Shown one piece after another: positions 8,930 through 19,069 of a DNA stretch of 64,000 nt (position 1 is the first letter of the stretch; each line of letters opens with the position of its first letter). The DNA is from Bacillus sp. JCM 19058. Its GTDB lineage: Bacteria; Bacillota; Bacilli; Bacillales_H; Bacillaceae_D. The notes below the pieces were generated by a model. The model was not told the DNA's origin. It saw only the letters and a program-made list of their open reading frames with translations, and made no database searches. The stretch lies in contig BAXO01000017.1 of assembly GCA_001310555.1 (NCBI GenBank), positions 9,176 through 73,175 on the forward strand. Reading direction: 5' to 3'. A program made the translations under genes and the position numbers.

Positions 8930-10683
8930 ATGATTGAGTTACTGGTTACAATGTTAGAGCGTCTTGGCATTATAGTCATGATCGCTTTTATTTTGACTAG
9001 ATTCCGCTTCTTCCGTGACATGACTCAAGAGCATATGTCACAAAGCCAACAATATATTGCGATTATTTTTTTTGGTTTATTTGGTATTATCGGTACGTAT
9101 TCGGGTTTATCATTTGACACGGAAACGCGTTATATCGATCGCTGGGCTGTCAGGCTTGAGCCTGAAGAAGCAATTGCCAATTTTAGAGTGATTGGTGCTG
9201 TACTGGGCGGGCTGCTCGGTGGCTATCGTGTTGGGATCGGTGCAGGGTTAATCGCAGGCATTCATCGTTTTACCTTAGGCGGCTTCACCGCATTTTCCTG
9301 TGGCTTTGCCACGATAATTGCCGGCTTTATTTCTGGAGTATTTTTTTCGTAAAAGTAAGCATATTAAGCTGACAACCGCCTTTCTAGTTGCTTCGATGGC
9401 TGAAACATTGCAAATGGCGATTATTCTCCTGCTTTCAAGACCCTTCGAACAAGCTCTGACACTCGTTGCACATATTGGCGTACCAATGGTCGTCGCCAAT
9501 GGGCTTGGGTGCGCACTTTTTTTTACTTATTATTAAAAATGTCGTCAGTGAGGAAGAAAAAGCAGCGGCAGTTCAAACGCAGAAAACGCTACGCATCGCT
9601 GACAGGACGCTCGCCTATCTCAGAAAAGGACTTCAGCCAGACTCTGCAACGGTTGTCTGCAAGATTTTGCATGACGAAATTCCAGCAAGCGCCGTTGCAA
9701 TGACGAACAAAACCGAAATTTTGGCTCACATCGGGGCCGGCAGCGATCATCACCGAACCGCACAGCCGATTCAAACACAAGCGACACGGGATGTTATCCT
9801 AACAGGGCAGCTACTCGTTTCAACAAAGGAGAGTATTCACTGTCAGAAAAAGGATTGTCCTCTCAGTGCAGCTGTCATTGCTCCATTAAAGCAAAGGGAG
9901 GAAACGATCGGTACGTTAAAGTTTTATTTTCATTCGGAGAAAGAGATCAACAAGCTTGCGATGGAGATGATTTCTGGACTCAGTTCACTGCTAAGCAATC
10001 AGTTAGAAATCGCTGAAGCGGATAAGGCATACCAGCTCGCCAAGGAGGCAGAAATTAACGCGCTTCAAGCACAAATCAGTCCGCATTTTCTCTTTAACTC
10101 ATTAAATACGATCGCTTCACTCATAAGGCTTGACCAAATAAAAGCGCGAAGACTCCTACTCGCTCTCTCTCATTTTTTCAGACAAAACCTAACGGCAACG
10201 ACCGAAAAGATGACTGCGCTAGAACAGGAATTAAAGCACGTAAAAGCCTATCTTGATATCGAAGAAGCTCGTTTTATCGACAGGCTGTCGGTGACTTACG
10301 ATATTGCGTCATGCACTCTTGATGTCCGCGTCCCTCCCCTCACTTTACAGCCAATTGTCGAAAATGCGATTAAGCATGGAATTAACAACAAAAGGACGCA
10401 TTGTACAATTGAAATACAGATTAAACAGCTGAACGAGGCGGTAGAGGTTTCCGTGACCGATAATGGACAAGGTATTGACGAGGAGCGATTGCATAAGCTA
10501 GGAAAAACTACACTGCCATCTAAATCCGGGAGCGGTATGGCCTTATACAATGTGAACAGAAGGTTAAGAATGATGTTTGGCGATAAATCCGAGTTGCAAA
10601 TAAGCAGTAAGCCCGAGCAAGGTACAACCGTCAGCTTTACGATCCCACAAACGGAGGAGCTCATTCATGCAAAAAACAATTAA
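8930..10683 (+). CDS. lytS: LytS-type sensor histidine kinase, two frameshifts
   Basis: Membrane sensor kinase of the 5TMR_LYT class: about six N-terminal helices, a GAF-like cytosolic domain (about residues 215-360), the His_kinase motif QAQISPHFLFNSLNTIASL with the phospho-acceptor His, and a HATPase domain (QPIVENAIKHGI, DNGQGID, GSGMALYNV). Frame breaks occur at T7 9341-9347 and T8 9516-9523; removing one base each restores 583 residues. Start 8930 is spaced from AAGGA. The downstream response regulator overlaps its 3' end by 17 bases. With cstA next door this resembles the E. coli BtsSR pyruvate-sensing system. Confidence 0.92.
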
Positions 10684-11398
10684 AACATTAATCGTCGATG
10701 ATGAACGGTATAATCGAGATGAGCTTAAGCATTTGCTCCAGTCGTTCTCATCAATTCGTATTATCGGTGAAGCTGATTCGGGTGAATGTGCAGTGATGAA
10801 AGCTATCCAGCTTCAGCCGGATCTCGTCTTTTTGGATATTGAAATGCCAAAAATGAATGGTATGGATACGGCGCAATCATTGACGAAAATAAAGAAAGTG
10901 CCTTTGATCGTCTTTGCGACAGCCTACCCTCAATTTGCCGCTGAAGCCTTTCGTTATGAGGCGATTGATTATTTATTAAAGCCTTATGATGAAGAGCAGC
11001 TGCAGCAAACGGTGGAACGGATCGAGAAAAGGCTGTTGGCTTCCTTTGAAAGCGCGCAAAGCAAGCCAACTGGAAAGCTCGCTGTTGAAGCAGAGGGGGA
11101 AATTCTATACCTTGAGCCTGCTAATATTCTTTATATTTATCGGGATGGGAAACTATCGAAGATCATAACAAAACGAAAAATATATGAGACGAAAACGCCG
11201 CTTAAGGAACTCGAATGCCGTTTGACTTCCTATTCGTTTTTTCGCATACACAAGAGCTACCTCGTCAACTTAACGTATGTCGCTCGCCTAACGCCTTGGT
11301 TCAATGGAGCATATCAGCTCGAATTAGAAGGAAGTGATGAAATGCTTTCAGTGAGTCGAAATTATATTAAGCCGCTCCGTTCTAAGCTCGAGCTATAG
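10667..11398 (+). CDS. lytT: LytTR-family response regulator
   Basis: Intact 243-residue regulator. Receiver domain residues 1-120 with acidic pocket VDDE, phospho-Asp in LVFLDIEMP (about residue 56) and conserved Lys in LLKPYD. The C-terminal LytTR DNA-binding domain starts about residue 140 and contains FFRIHKSYLVNL and SVSRNY. Partner of the overlapping LytS kinase. Expected to activate the downstream cstA gene by binding the pair of direct repeats at 11422-11451. Confidence 0.95.
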   Translation: MQKTIKTLIVDDERYNRDELKHLLQSFSSIRIIGEADSGECAVMKAIQLQPDLVFLDIEMPKMNGMDTAQSLTKIKKVPLIVFATAYPQFAAEAFRYEAIDYLLKPYDEEQLQQTVERIEKRLLASFESAQSKPTGKLAVEAEGEILYLEPANILYIYRDGKLSKIITKRKIYETKTPLKELECRLTSYSFFRIHKSYLVNLTYVARLTPWFNGAYQLELEGSDEMLSVSRNYIKPLRSKLEL

Positions 11399-11421
11399 AG
11401 CTTGACACCGCAATAGAAAGT

Positions 11422-11451
11422 TGCATGTTAAGCCTGATGAGCTGCATGTTA
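11422..11451 (+). promoter_or_regulatory. Direct-repeat site, probable LytTR binding
   Basis: TGCATGTTA occurs at 11422-11430 and again at 11443-11451, giving a 21-bp period (two helical turns) with a 12-bp gap, the geometry used by LytTR regulators such as AgrA. It lies between lytT and cstA, about 65 bp upstream of a TATACT -10-like hexamer (11517-11522). Confidence 0.65.
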
Positions 11452-11555
11452 TCCCCCAATATTGACATCTTAATCTCAAAGCGCTCTTCCTTTCTACTAA
11501 ATCCGCTATACTTCATGTAAACGTATTCATTTTTAACCTTTTAGGAGGAACGCTA

Positions 11556-13009
11556 ATGTATACCTTTCTTGGCGGAATTTTACTATTAATTGTCGGCTAC
11601 TTTACGTATGGCAAGCTAGTCGAAAAAATATTTGGTGTAAAGGAAGGAAGAACCACTCCGGCCTATACAAATCAAGATAACGTCGATTACTTACCGATGG
11701 GTACGAAGAGGAATTCGTTAATTCAGCTCTTGAATATTGCTGGCGTTGGACCAATTTTCGGTCCAATCATGGGTGCCTTTATGGGCCTGTCGCCTTCATC
11801 TGGATTGTCGTCGGCTGTATTTTCGCCGGTGCTGTTCACGATTACTTGACTGGAATGATCTCGATTCGCAATGGAGGTGCTCATCTACCAGAGCTAGCCG
11901 GAAAGTTTTTAGGCAAAGCGATGAAGCATGTAGTCAATGCTTTTGCGATTCTGCTTTTATTATTAGTAGGAACTGTCTTTGTTAGTGCACCGGCTGAACT
12001 TCTGTTCAACTTATTCGGTGGAAGCGCACCACTAATCTTAATCGTTGCCGCCATTTTTATTTATTATATTTTGGCTACATTACTTCCGATCGATAAAATT
12101 ATCGGCCGATTCTATCCGATTTTTGGAGCTCTTCTATTGATTAGCGCACTTGGAGTTGGCGGCGGTCTCGTTTTAACCGGAGCACCGATTCCGGAGCTTA
12201 CATTAACCAACCTTCATCCCGAAAATATTGCGATATTCCCATTGCTATTTTTAACGATTTCCTGTGGGGCTCTCTCTGGCTTCCATGCAACACAGACCCC
12301 GATTATTTCTCGTACGACACAAAACGAAAAGCAAGGTCGCAAAATCTTTTACGGAATGATGATCGCAGAAGGTATTATCGCGATGATATGGGCAGCTGCA
12401 GCTATGAGTCTATTCAATGGTCCGATCGGCTTAAATGAACTGCTTGCTACTGGAGGGACTGCTGGTGTTGTTGCCGAAGCTTCGACGTTAATGCTTGGCG
12501 CCGTTATCGGGACAATCGCTGTTCTTGGGGTCATTATTCTCCCCATCACTTCCGGAGATACGGCGTTTCGGAGTGCCAGAATGATTATCGCTGACTATAT
12601 TAAGTACCCGCAAAAGAAAGTATTAAGCCGGCTTTATATCGCATTGCCGATGTTCGTGATTTCTATTTTCTTGACGACTGTTGATTTTACCATTCTTTGG
12701 AGATATTTTTCTTGGGCAAACCAGTCGACAGCTGTGATCGCTCTTTGGGTAGGGGCTATGTATTTATTCGTTGCTAAAAAAAATTACTGGATCGCAATGA
12801 TACCGGGAATTTTTATGACGATGACGACCGCGACCTATATTCTCAATGCACCGATCGGCCTCGGACTTTCGATGACGACCTCCTATATTGTTGGAGCGCT
12901 AGTCACAGTTGCCATTACGGTCATTTTCTATCACGCAGCCAAAGAAGCACGGCTCGCAACCTGCCGCTTGAGGAAGACATTAACGGCTGGGATCACGTCG
13001 CATAGCTGA
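11556..13009 (+). CDS. cstA: CstA/BtsT-type pyruvate or peptide transporter, one frameshift region
   Basis: Carbon-starvation protein A family carrier with many transmembrane helices. Visible hallmarks: QLLNIAGVGPIFGPIMGA near residue 60, LTGMISIRNGGAHLPEL, and LSGFHATQTPIISRTTQNE. The frame is lost around 11774-11790, where short T, G and C runs differ from the expected GALWGPVAFIWI; the net change is one missing base. Correction gives 484 residues. RBS AGGAGG precedes ATG 11556. CstA proteins linked to LytS/LytTR pairs are pyruvate/proton symporters in E. coli (BtsT); that role is inferred here from gene order. Confidence 0.9.
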
Positions 13010-13025
13010 GCAGAAAAAAAACATT

Positions 13026-13072
13026 GTCCCCCTTTCATGCAAGCGATGAGCATGCTAAAAGGGGGCTTTTTC
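13026..13072 (+). terminator. Rho-independent terminator of cstA
   Basis: Stem CCCCCTTTcatgc with its complement ending AAAAGGGGG (13028-13040 / 13050-13065), followed by CTTTTT. Confidence 0.9.
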
Positions 13073-13099
13073 GTATTATCAAGGTCTATCACATTCGAA

Positions 13100-13302
13100 A
13101 ACAGGTTTTAAGGAGTTCAAGAACTTCAAGAGCTTGAAATCCAAGCTGAGACACCTCCTGCATTTATTTTGGCATCAACGGGCACTATGACATTCCTGTC
13201 GGCACTTTTATTAGAAGACGAGGGCTATTAGATCATTGTCCTTAATCCTTTTATGCCGAGTCAAACGAGAAAAAGCCCACCTCTACCAAATGCCCCTTCC
13301 GT
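13100..13302 (+). pseudogene. Possible degraded coding remnant
   Basis: One plus-strand frame reads VQELQELEIQAETPPAFIL then ASTGTMTFLSALLLEDEGY, a TAG stop, and continues IIVLNPFMPSQTRK. The stretch ILASTGTMT followed by ALLLEDE faintly recalls chorismate-lyase-like DUF98 proteins, but this is weak. There is no start or RBS. Either a decayed gene or chance. Confidence 0.3.
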
Positions 13303-13370
13303 TTAATGAATTAGCGATTGGCACTTAACTTTTCTCCGTAACGCTCAGCCCTTTATCGATCTCAAGCGTA

Positions 13371-13398
13371 AGAAAAGCGCCAAAATCGGCGCTTTTCT
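13371..13398 (-). terminator. Rho-independent terminator of the GH125 gene
   Basis: Perfect 11-bp stem AGAAAAGCGCC / GGCGCTTTTCT with a 6-base loop, 6 bases after the stop codon of the minus-strand gene. Confidence 0.9.
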
Positions 13399-13403
13399 AC
13401 TTG

Positions 13404-14713
13404 TTACTTCAGTTGTTCGGAAAGCGGGCTGCCTTTGACTGCATACCCACATAAGCTAAGAACGAATTCACTGAACATCGAATTGGACCAGGAAAACCAG
13501 TCGCGAGTGAATTCCTCAGGCCGATCGGCGTCAAAGCCTTCATGCATAAAATTGGTACCACCGTCTGTTCTTTTAAACGTCTCTAAAATCCGCTCTTTTT
13601 CTTCCTTATTCGTCGTCGTCATCCCTTGGATCGCTAATGCAATATGCCAAATGTAGTGGTCTGGCGTATGAGGCTGCCGATTCCCCTTGCTTGTTTACCT
13701 TCATAGTAATAAGGGTTGTCTCTACTCAAAAGAAAGCTTCTAGTTTGCAAATACGTTTGATCAGAATAATCACACCAGCCAAGGTAAGGGGCCGCCATGA
13801 GGCTTGGCACATTGGCATCATCCATGAAGTGATACCGTCCGAGTCCGTCCGTTTCATAAGCATACATTTCCCCGTGAATTGGATGATTAAAAACGGCGTA
13901 TTGTTCGATCCCTTTTTTTATTTCAGCTGCTAATTCAAGACACTCTTTCTTCCTCTCGTCGTTTTGCAGCACCTGCTCACAAATCTCCGCCGCATACCCT
14001 AGTACGACAACGGCAAACATATTCGCCGGGACGAGGTAGCCGTAAAGGCAAGCATCGTCACTCGGCCTAAAACCGCTCCAAGTCATCCCCGTGTAGCTTG
14101 TTTTTGACCCCTTTCCTTGTCGATTCAGCGTATCGGATTGGCGGACGTTCATTCGCTCAAAGGAATAGGGTGACTTCGTCTCATGATGCTGCTCGACTTT
14201 CCATAGCTTTAAAATCGTTTGCAATGCTAGTTCAAATGTCTGATCAAAATAGCTTGTTCTACCAGTAGCTTTCCATAGCAAATAACCAAGCTGAATAGGG
14301 TAACAAAGGGAGTCAATTTCGTATTTTCTTTCCCAAACAATTGGTGACATCTCAGTTACATCATCTTGATGACCATGACCATTCTCGCTTTCATTAAAGG
14401 CATTTGCATACGGATCAGCTGTAATATAATGAAATTGGCGACGTACAACGCCTTCAATCAAGTCTGCCATTGCCTCGTCCTCTTCAGCAACGATTAAATA
14501 AGGACGGACTTGGGCAGCCGAATCACGGAGCCACATCGCAGGGATATCACCTGTGATCACGAACGTTGTACCATCTTCTTGCGGCTTTAACGTTGTCGTA
14601 TATGTATTCGTAAAGCACTGCTCAAACATCGTTTGCAGCTTTTGATCATTCGGAAAGTGTTCCTTTACCTTTTCAACCCATTTAGTTAATGATGCTGGAA
14701 TATTCTTACTCAT
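13404..14713 (-). CDS. Glycoside hydrolase family 125, exo-alpha-1,6-mannosidase, one frameshift
   Basis: Metal-independent exo-alpha-1,6-mannosidase of family GH125. The signature GDIPAMWLRDSAAQVRPYL is at about residues 62-80; YEIDSLCYPIQLGY and TYTGMTWSGFRPSDDACLYGY-type stretches follow, and the end has WFSWSNSMFSEFVL. The frame breaks at 13672-13673, where CC on the coding strand should be CCC; adding one base restores GIGSPHTPDHYIWHIALA and a 436-residue protein. Start 14713 has AGGAAGGG upstream. No signal peptide, so it acts on imported mannosides. It stands near, but not obviously in an operon with, the sugar isomerase gene. Confidence 0.9.
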
Positions 14714-15144
14714 TCGACAACCCTTCCTGTTTTCCATTTGGCTTTCATCAATTTAAAACCTTGTCCCTCGCCCATGCTAGGAACATGTCCACACCAAAAT
14801 CGACACCCTTACTTCATTTTGAAGCAAGGGTGCTGTTCTCGGGGAGTAGAATCGTGACTTTGAAGCAGCTTCGTCTATCCTTGTTGAGCGAGTTCCGCTC
14901 CCCCTAAAACGTCTTTCCCTTCTAGCTATACGATTCTTCTTGTTTGAGCCGAGGCTCGTTTTAGCAAGCCGAAATGCGGGCAGTGCGGTTTTTCCTCAAT
15001 TGATTGACATACCCCATTTGCGCTTCGCTTCATATCGTAAGGACAGTCAGAAAAGCTTGCCTATTCCTTCCGTCGTCCATCGTATCTTGAACGCTGTAAG
15101 CCTATTAATCTAGCAAAAACAATTAGCCTTCATTCCAAAAACGC
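14714..15144. other. Intergenic region, nothing recognised
   Basis: About 430 bases between two minus-strand genes. Short frames on both strands lack RBSs. No clear terminator for the upstream isomerase gene was seen. Confidence 0.5.
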
Positions 15145-15986
15145 TTAACGTTTTCCATCCCGATTCTCGAGCCTTTTTTTGCAATCCTCCATCCCTTCAA
15201 ATTCGATCGAAATATAACCATCATAACCAGATTGCTTCACCTGTTTCACGACTTCTGGAATTGGAATATCTCCGTGCCCAACAATAGCCCCGCGCAAATA
15301 ACGGCCGAAAGTACTTTGAAACCAGCCTTCACCGGGAGAGCGATCCGCTTCGCGTACATAGAAATCCTTGAAATGAACCATAGAAGCATATGGAAGGTTA
15401 TTTTGTACCGAAACGAGAGGGTCCTCATCAACACAAAGAAAGTTGCCGACATCAAGCGTTGTTTTGAAATTGTCGCGTCCGACAGCTTCAATAACGCGTT
15501 GAACCCGCTCTGCTGCCTGCAAGAAAAAGCCGTGATTTTCTATACTTGTCGTAATTCCATAGCTCTCTGCGTATTCGGCAACTTGTCGACAAGCCTTGAC
15601 GATCGCTGGAAAGTCAGCTTCAAATCGCTTCGCTGAAGTATCTGTTGCTGGCCGCGACGCGATATCATGGCGAAGTAGCTTTGCCCCCAATTGCGCAGCT
15701 ATATCAACCTGCTTTTTTTTAAGCGCTCAATTTCTGCATCGACTTCGTCGCCTTCCTTATCGACAATATTCCCTGAAACGGCATAGTTAGAAATGTCAAT
15801 ACCCGTTTGCTCTGCCTTTTCACGAATTTGATTAATGAGCTGTGGCTGATTTTCAAGGTCAAAGCCAATGGGGACAATTTCAATATGCTCTCCACCATTT
15901 TCCTTTACCCAGCCTATCGCATCCAAAATGGTAAAGTCATTTTGAAACGCTTGCACCAAACTATAGGAACTTAATCCAATTTTCAT
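15145..15986 (-). CDS. Sugar phosphate isomerase/epimerase (TIM barrel), one frameshift
   Basis: Xylose-isomerase-like TIM-barrel protein (IolE/hydroxypyruvate-isomerase superfamily). It starts MKIGLSSYSLVQAF and shows the metal-site segments GEHIEIVPIG, SIENHGFF, TLDVGNF and HFKDFY, then HGDIPIPEV and SIEFEG. These supply the Glu/Asp/His cluster binding the divalent metal. The break is in T8 at 15713-15720; the corrected count is 6 (or 9), giving about 279 residues and ERLKKQVDIAAQLGAKLLRHD. Start 15986 has AAGGAGATGG upstream. Substrate unknown. A cre-like site lies 145 bp upstream. Confidence 0.85.
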
Positions 15987-16423
15987 GCTTACCATCTCCT
16001 TCATATGTATTCAATACACAACTTCAATTCCAGAGCCCAAACGTTCGTTAATCGTGGCTCTCGCTATAGCAAGCTGAAAGATATCGAGAATTAGGCGAGA
16101 GTTCGCCCCGCCCTCCCGCTTAACTGGAAGTGTTTGCGCTTAAAAAAAGTGTGCATACATAACAGCTATGCAAATAAACCTAGACATTCATCTGCCTTGA
16201 ACCGGGCTTTACTCCCCTTTTACAGTATTCTTTCTTAAAATAATTGTCAATTATTTCACGGCAACTTCTGAGGATTATTCAACTAAAGTTAATTTTGTTC
16301 AAAGCAGAAACAAAATAACTTCGCCTCAATTACTGTTAAATAGAATAAACTCCGCACTTGACTATAGCCATTTGTCACTCTTGTGCATAGTTTGTAATAT
16401 CCGTAAGGGAAGGTGGTGTCAAA
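15987..16423. other. Intergenic region with a candidate cre site
   Basis: About 435 bases between divergent genes. TGTTTGCGCTTAAA (16131-16144) read on the minus strand matches the catabolite-responsive consensus TGWAANCGNTNWCA at 12 of 14 positions, which would place the isomerase gene under CcpA. Nothing else recognised. Confidence 0.4.
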
Positions 16424-16513
16424 ATGAGCGGACATGTAGGTGGAACAGGGTTTGCCTTAGTCGTCGTGTTGTTTATTTTGCTTATCATTATTGGTGCTTC
16501 CTTTTGCTGCTAA
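16424..16513 (+). CDS. YjcZ-family small sporulation protein
   Basis: A 29-residue protein: MSGHVGGTGFAL, a run of hydrophobic V/L/I residues, and the end IIGASFCC. Very short proteins with a Gly-rich start, a single hydrophobic segment and a Cys-rich end are the YjcZ/SscA group expressed late in sporulation, where SscA aids spore coat assembly. The start is fixed by AAGGGAAGGTGGTG just upstream. It stands alone on the plus strand between two minus-strand genes. It is too short for most gene callers. Confidence 0.8.
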   Translation: MSGHVGGTGFALVVVLFILLIIIGASFCC

Positions 16514-16624
16514 TGCTACTTATTAAGTGAAAAATAGCACCTTATTATTTAGAAAAATGATGTACATCCTTTGAAGCATAATCTGGTCAAATCCTGCTGA
16601 ATAACGTAGGCTAATTTCTGGAAG

Positions 16625-16652
16625 CGGAAGCAAGCTTGCTTCCGTTTTCTTC
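16625..16652. terminator. Palindromic terminator-like element
   Basis: Perfect 20-bp palindrome CGGAAGCAAGCTTGCTTCCG (16625-16644) followed on the plus strand by TTTTCTTCC. Suits termination of the YjcZ-type transcript and possibly the converging lipoprotein gene. Confidence 0.6.
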
Positions 16653-16755
16653 CTCTTCCTGTCCCTTCCGATTTCGTGCCCGGCGAAGGCAAAAAGTTCC
16701 TTTGCAAAAAAAGGTACTTCGAGACGCATGTGAGGATGTTTCACCCTGCTAACGT

Positions 16756-17668
16756 CTACTGCAATAGATCAGTAATCTGGCCATTTTCCGGATTAATGGC
16801 GTACCAGCCCCATGTAGCTGTATGCCCTTCATTCGTTTCAGAATGATCAATAATGACCTCAAAAACCTGATACACCCATTCACCTTCGTCATTGTCATGA
16901 TCATATTGGACTTTCACGTTTTCATGATTAGGAATTTCGGCAAATGCCGCAACCTTTTTTTTCAGCTTCCTCCTTCGAAAGCGCACTGTTTTCTTTATCT
17001 GTCGTGTTTTCGGAAGATGATTGATTCTCCTTTTCCTGCTTGGTGGCACCTGAGGAAGACGATTGATTTTCCTTTTCTTGCTTAGTAGCACCGCCTGAGG
17101 AGGACGATGGCTCGCTCCCCTTTTCTCCCTTCGGTTGCTGTGCAGCTATCGTTTCTATTAATTGCTCTGATTGGCGAAAGATTTCCTTTATCGCCGGATG
17201 GGTAGTATCTGCTGCTCTAAGCTCTTCGGCAAGGACAAGCGCTTCTTCGTAATGTCCTTCTTCCTCTAAGCTGGCCGCTTCTTCATATTTTTCGGCCAAA
17301 TCACTGAGCTTTGCTAATAAAACGGTCGCTTCCTCCACGATCAGCTTAGCCTTCCCTTGAATTAGAATCATCTCTTCGAGCGTAGCTTCGTCTAGCAATA
17401 ATTGCTCAGCGAATTTTATCGCCATTGCGAATTCGCCTTCCTCAAGAGCGTGAAGGCCAGAAATTAACGTCTGAACATTCGTAAGCAGCGCCTGATCCTC
17501 CTCATCCTCGGATTCAGCAAACGCTTCAGTAAGAAATGCTGCCGCCTCTTCATAACGCTCCTCCTGAATGGCAAGCAGGGCATTTTCCTTATTTTCCACA
17601 TAGACTTTTGAAGTGCATGCTGACAAAACGAGCATGATGATCATGAATAATATGTATCTCTTTTTCAT
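16756..17668 (-). CDS. Lipoprotein with TPR-like N-terminus and Ser/Gln-rich linker, one frameshift
   Basis: Signal peptide with lipobox LSAC (Cys about residue 18). Residues 25-175 are helical and Glu-rich with repeated YEEAAAFL, YEEAASLEEEGHYEEALVLAEEL-type units, resembling TPRs. A low-complexity linker contains a tandem repeat, SSSSGGATKQEKENQ then SSSSGATKQEKENQ. After correcting one extra base in T8 at 16955-16962 the protein continues KKVAAFAEIPNHENVKV and ends with a compact domain HTATWGWYAINPENGQ. Total 303 residues. Likely an envelope protein of unknown function. It could be a stress or sporulation lipoprotein; no partner nearby tells. Confidence 0.75.
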
Positions 17669-17771
17669 TATTTACCCCCCTACTTTCCTATTATAAAATT
17701 GGAATCATGTGGTTGGCAATGAGATTTTTGCTTAAGGGGCTTCCGACAATGGTCGTTTTTTATTCCTTCGT

Positions 17772-17805
17772 TGACCCGGCGTTAACGGGCGGATCCACCG
17801 GGTCA
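17772..17805. other. GC-rich intergenic hairpin
   Basis: TGACCCGG (17772-17779) pairs with CCGGGTCA (17798-17805) across an 18-base loop. No T-tail on either strand. Function unknown. Confidence 0.4.
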
Positions 17806-17863
17806 CGCTAACAGTATCGCTTCCGTTTTTTTTAGTAGTGGTTTAACAGCCCGTCCATTCGGA

Positions 17864-17897
17864 CAAAAATAAAAATCAGCCTAAAATTGACTGATTT
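17864..17897 (-). terminator. Rho-independent terminator of the mrp operon
   Basis: Minus strand: AAATCAG (17891-17897 complement), 11-base loop, CTGATTT (17873-17879), then T-rich tail. Starts 7 bases after the mrpG stop. Confidence 0.8.
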
Positions 17898-17903
17898 CCA
17901 TTG

Positions 17904-18278
17904 TTATTCTTTATTTGGTTCTGCGTCCTTTTGCTGGAGCACTTCAGCTAAGTCGTCCTGAACGCTTTGCTCGGCTAATTTAACGTTAGAACGTCGGGCT
18001 GCCCGGCAAATTAAGTGGCCGCCGACAGGTGCTGTTAAAAAGACGAAGCCAATCCCGAGTAAAATCCGGACACTAAATAAACCTTCACCTAGCCAAAAAT
18101 ATAAAAATGTCCCTAGCAATGTACACAATACGCCTAATGTTGCGCTTTTCGTGCTGGCGTGTGAGCGTGTGTAAACATCAGGCAGTCGGATAAGTCCGAT
18201 GGCACTCAGTACACTGAATAAAGCGCCGGTAAGAATAAGAATGGCACCGATCACTTCACTGATCGCGTTTACGTTCAA
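17904..18278 (-). CDS. mrpG: Mrp antiporter subunit MrpG
   Basis: Last gene of the Mrp multisubunit Na+(Li+)/H+ antiporter. Three hydrophobic segments; the conserved SAIGLIRLPDVYTRSHASTKSATLGV covers the family signature. The C-terminal tail is charged and cytoplasmic. The start is taken as TTG at 18278, in register with subtilis-type MNV starts and downstream of AAAGGGGTG; an in-frame TTG at 18284 is an alternative. It overlaps the end of mrpF. About 124 residues, normal. No frameshift. Confidence 0.92.
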   Translation of the reverse strand: MNVNAISEVIGAILILTGALFSVLSAIGLIRLPDVYTRSHASTKSATLGVLCTLLGTFLYFWLGEGLFSVRILLGIGFVFLTAPVGGHLICRAARRSNVKLAEQSVQDDLAEVLQQKDAEPNKE

Positions 18279-18540
18279 TAACAACACCCCTTTCGATAAA
18301 CTTGGATAAGGCAATTGTACTGACAAAAGCTAGGATACCGAGCAAAAGCATGATTTCAAGAAAAGCATACGTATCGAAAACAATCGATAAAATCGCCACT
18401 GCAGCGACGAGATTGATCCCGATAGCATCAAGTGCGACGACTCGATCTGGCATGGAGGGACCTTTAATGACGCGAAACAGGCTAAACAGTATTGATAACG
18501 CTAATAGAGATAAAGCCAAGAAAAGCACAAACTGAAACAT
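18256..18540 (-). CDS. mrpF: Mrp antiporter subunit MrpF
   Basis: 94 residues, three transmembrane helices; FRVIKGPSMPDRVVALDAIGINLVA is the conserved first-loop signature. Start codon overlaps the mrpE stop (TAATG arrangement at 18538-18542) and its 3' end overlaps mrpG, so translation is coupled. Intact. Confidence 0.95.
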   Translation of the reverse strand: MFQFVLFLALSLLALSILFSLFRVIKGPSMPDRVVALDAIGINLVAAVAILSIVFDTYAFLEIMLLLGILAFVSTIALSKFIERGVVIERKRDQ

Positions 18541-19019
18541 TAACGAGTCACCTCCATGATTGCTTTCTCAAATACCGCTTTTGCCTGAAGAACAACATCC
18601 CTTGATTCAGGGATATCCATGGCATGAACGTAAAAGGTTTTCCCATCAGGGGATACTTCCATGACTACCGAGCCTGGTGTCAATGTAATCAATAAAGCAA
18701 GAATCGTAATTTCCCAATCGCTGCTCAGCTCAGTTTCAAAGGAAAAAAATCCCGGGCGTAATGTTCAATCGCGGCCTCAAGACTTGACGGATGACGAGAA
18801 TACTCGAAGAAATGAGCTCACGATTGAAAAAAAATACAGCAGCTTAATGACAGCAATAATTTTTTTCGGATAAAAGTCAGAAGGCATAAAGCCTCTCATC
18901 AAATATACAAGAGCTAGCCCGACCAAGTACCCTGCTGTAAAGGTCAAGGTGCTGAATTCGTCCTGCAAGAACATCCATAGCACTGCGACTAACATATTGA
19001 TTAGTAATTGAATCGGCAT
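18540..19019 (-). CDS. mrpE: Mrp antiporter subunit MrpE, two frameshifts
   Basis: Subunit E with two N-terminal helices (LLINMLVAVLWMFLQDEF, TAGYLVGLALVYLM) and a cytosolic domain. The frame is lost in A8 18827-18834 and A7 18743-18749. Removing two and one bases gives 158 residues with FNRELISSSI, RPRLNITPGIFSFETEL and ITLTPGSVVMEV, the family core. Start 19019 has GAGGTG upstream. Part of the seven-gene operon; all seven subunits are normally needed for antiport. Confidence 0.93.
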
Positions 19020-19069
19020 ATGATTCACCTCTTTCATTTGAACAAAAGGTCAGGAGACGTTCTCCGGCT

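Noticed and set aside
15232..15636. Plus-strand open frame opposite the sugar isomerase
   Set aside because: It is the antisense of a clear TIM-barrel gene and lacks an RBS.
16523..16744. Minus-strand open frame between the YjcZ-type gene and the lipoprotein
   Set aside because: It spans the palindromic terminator and has no protein-like pattern.
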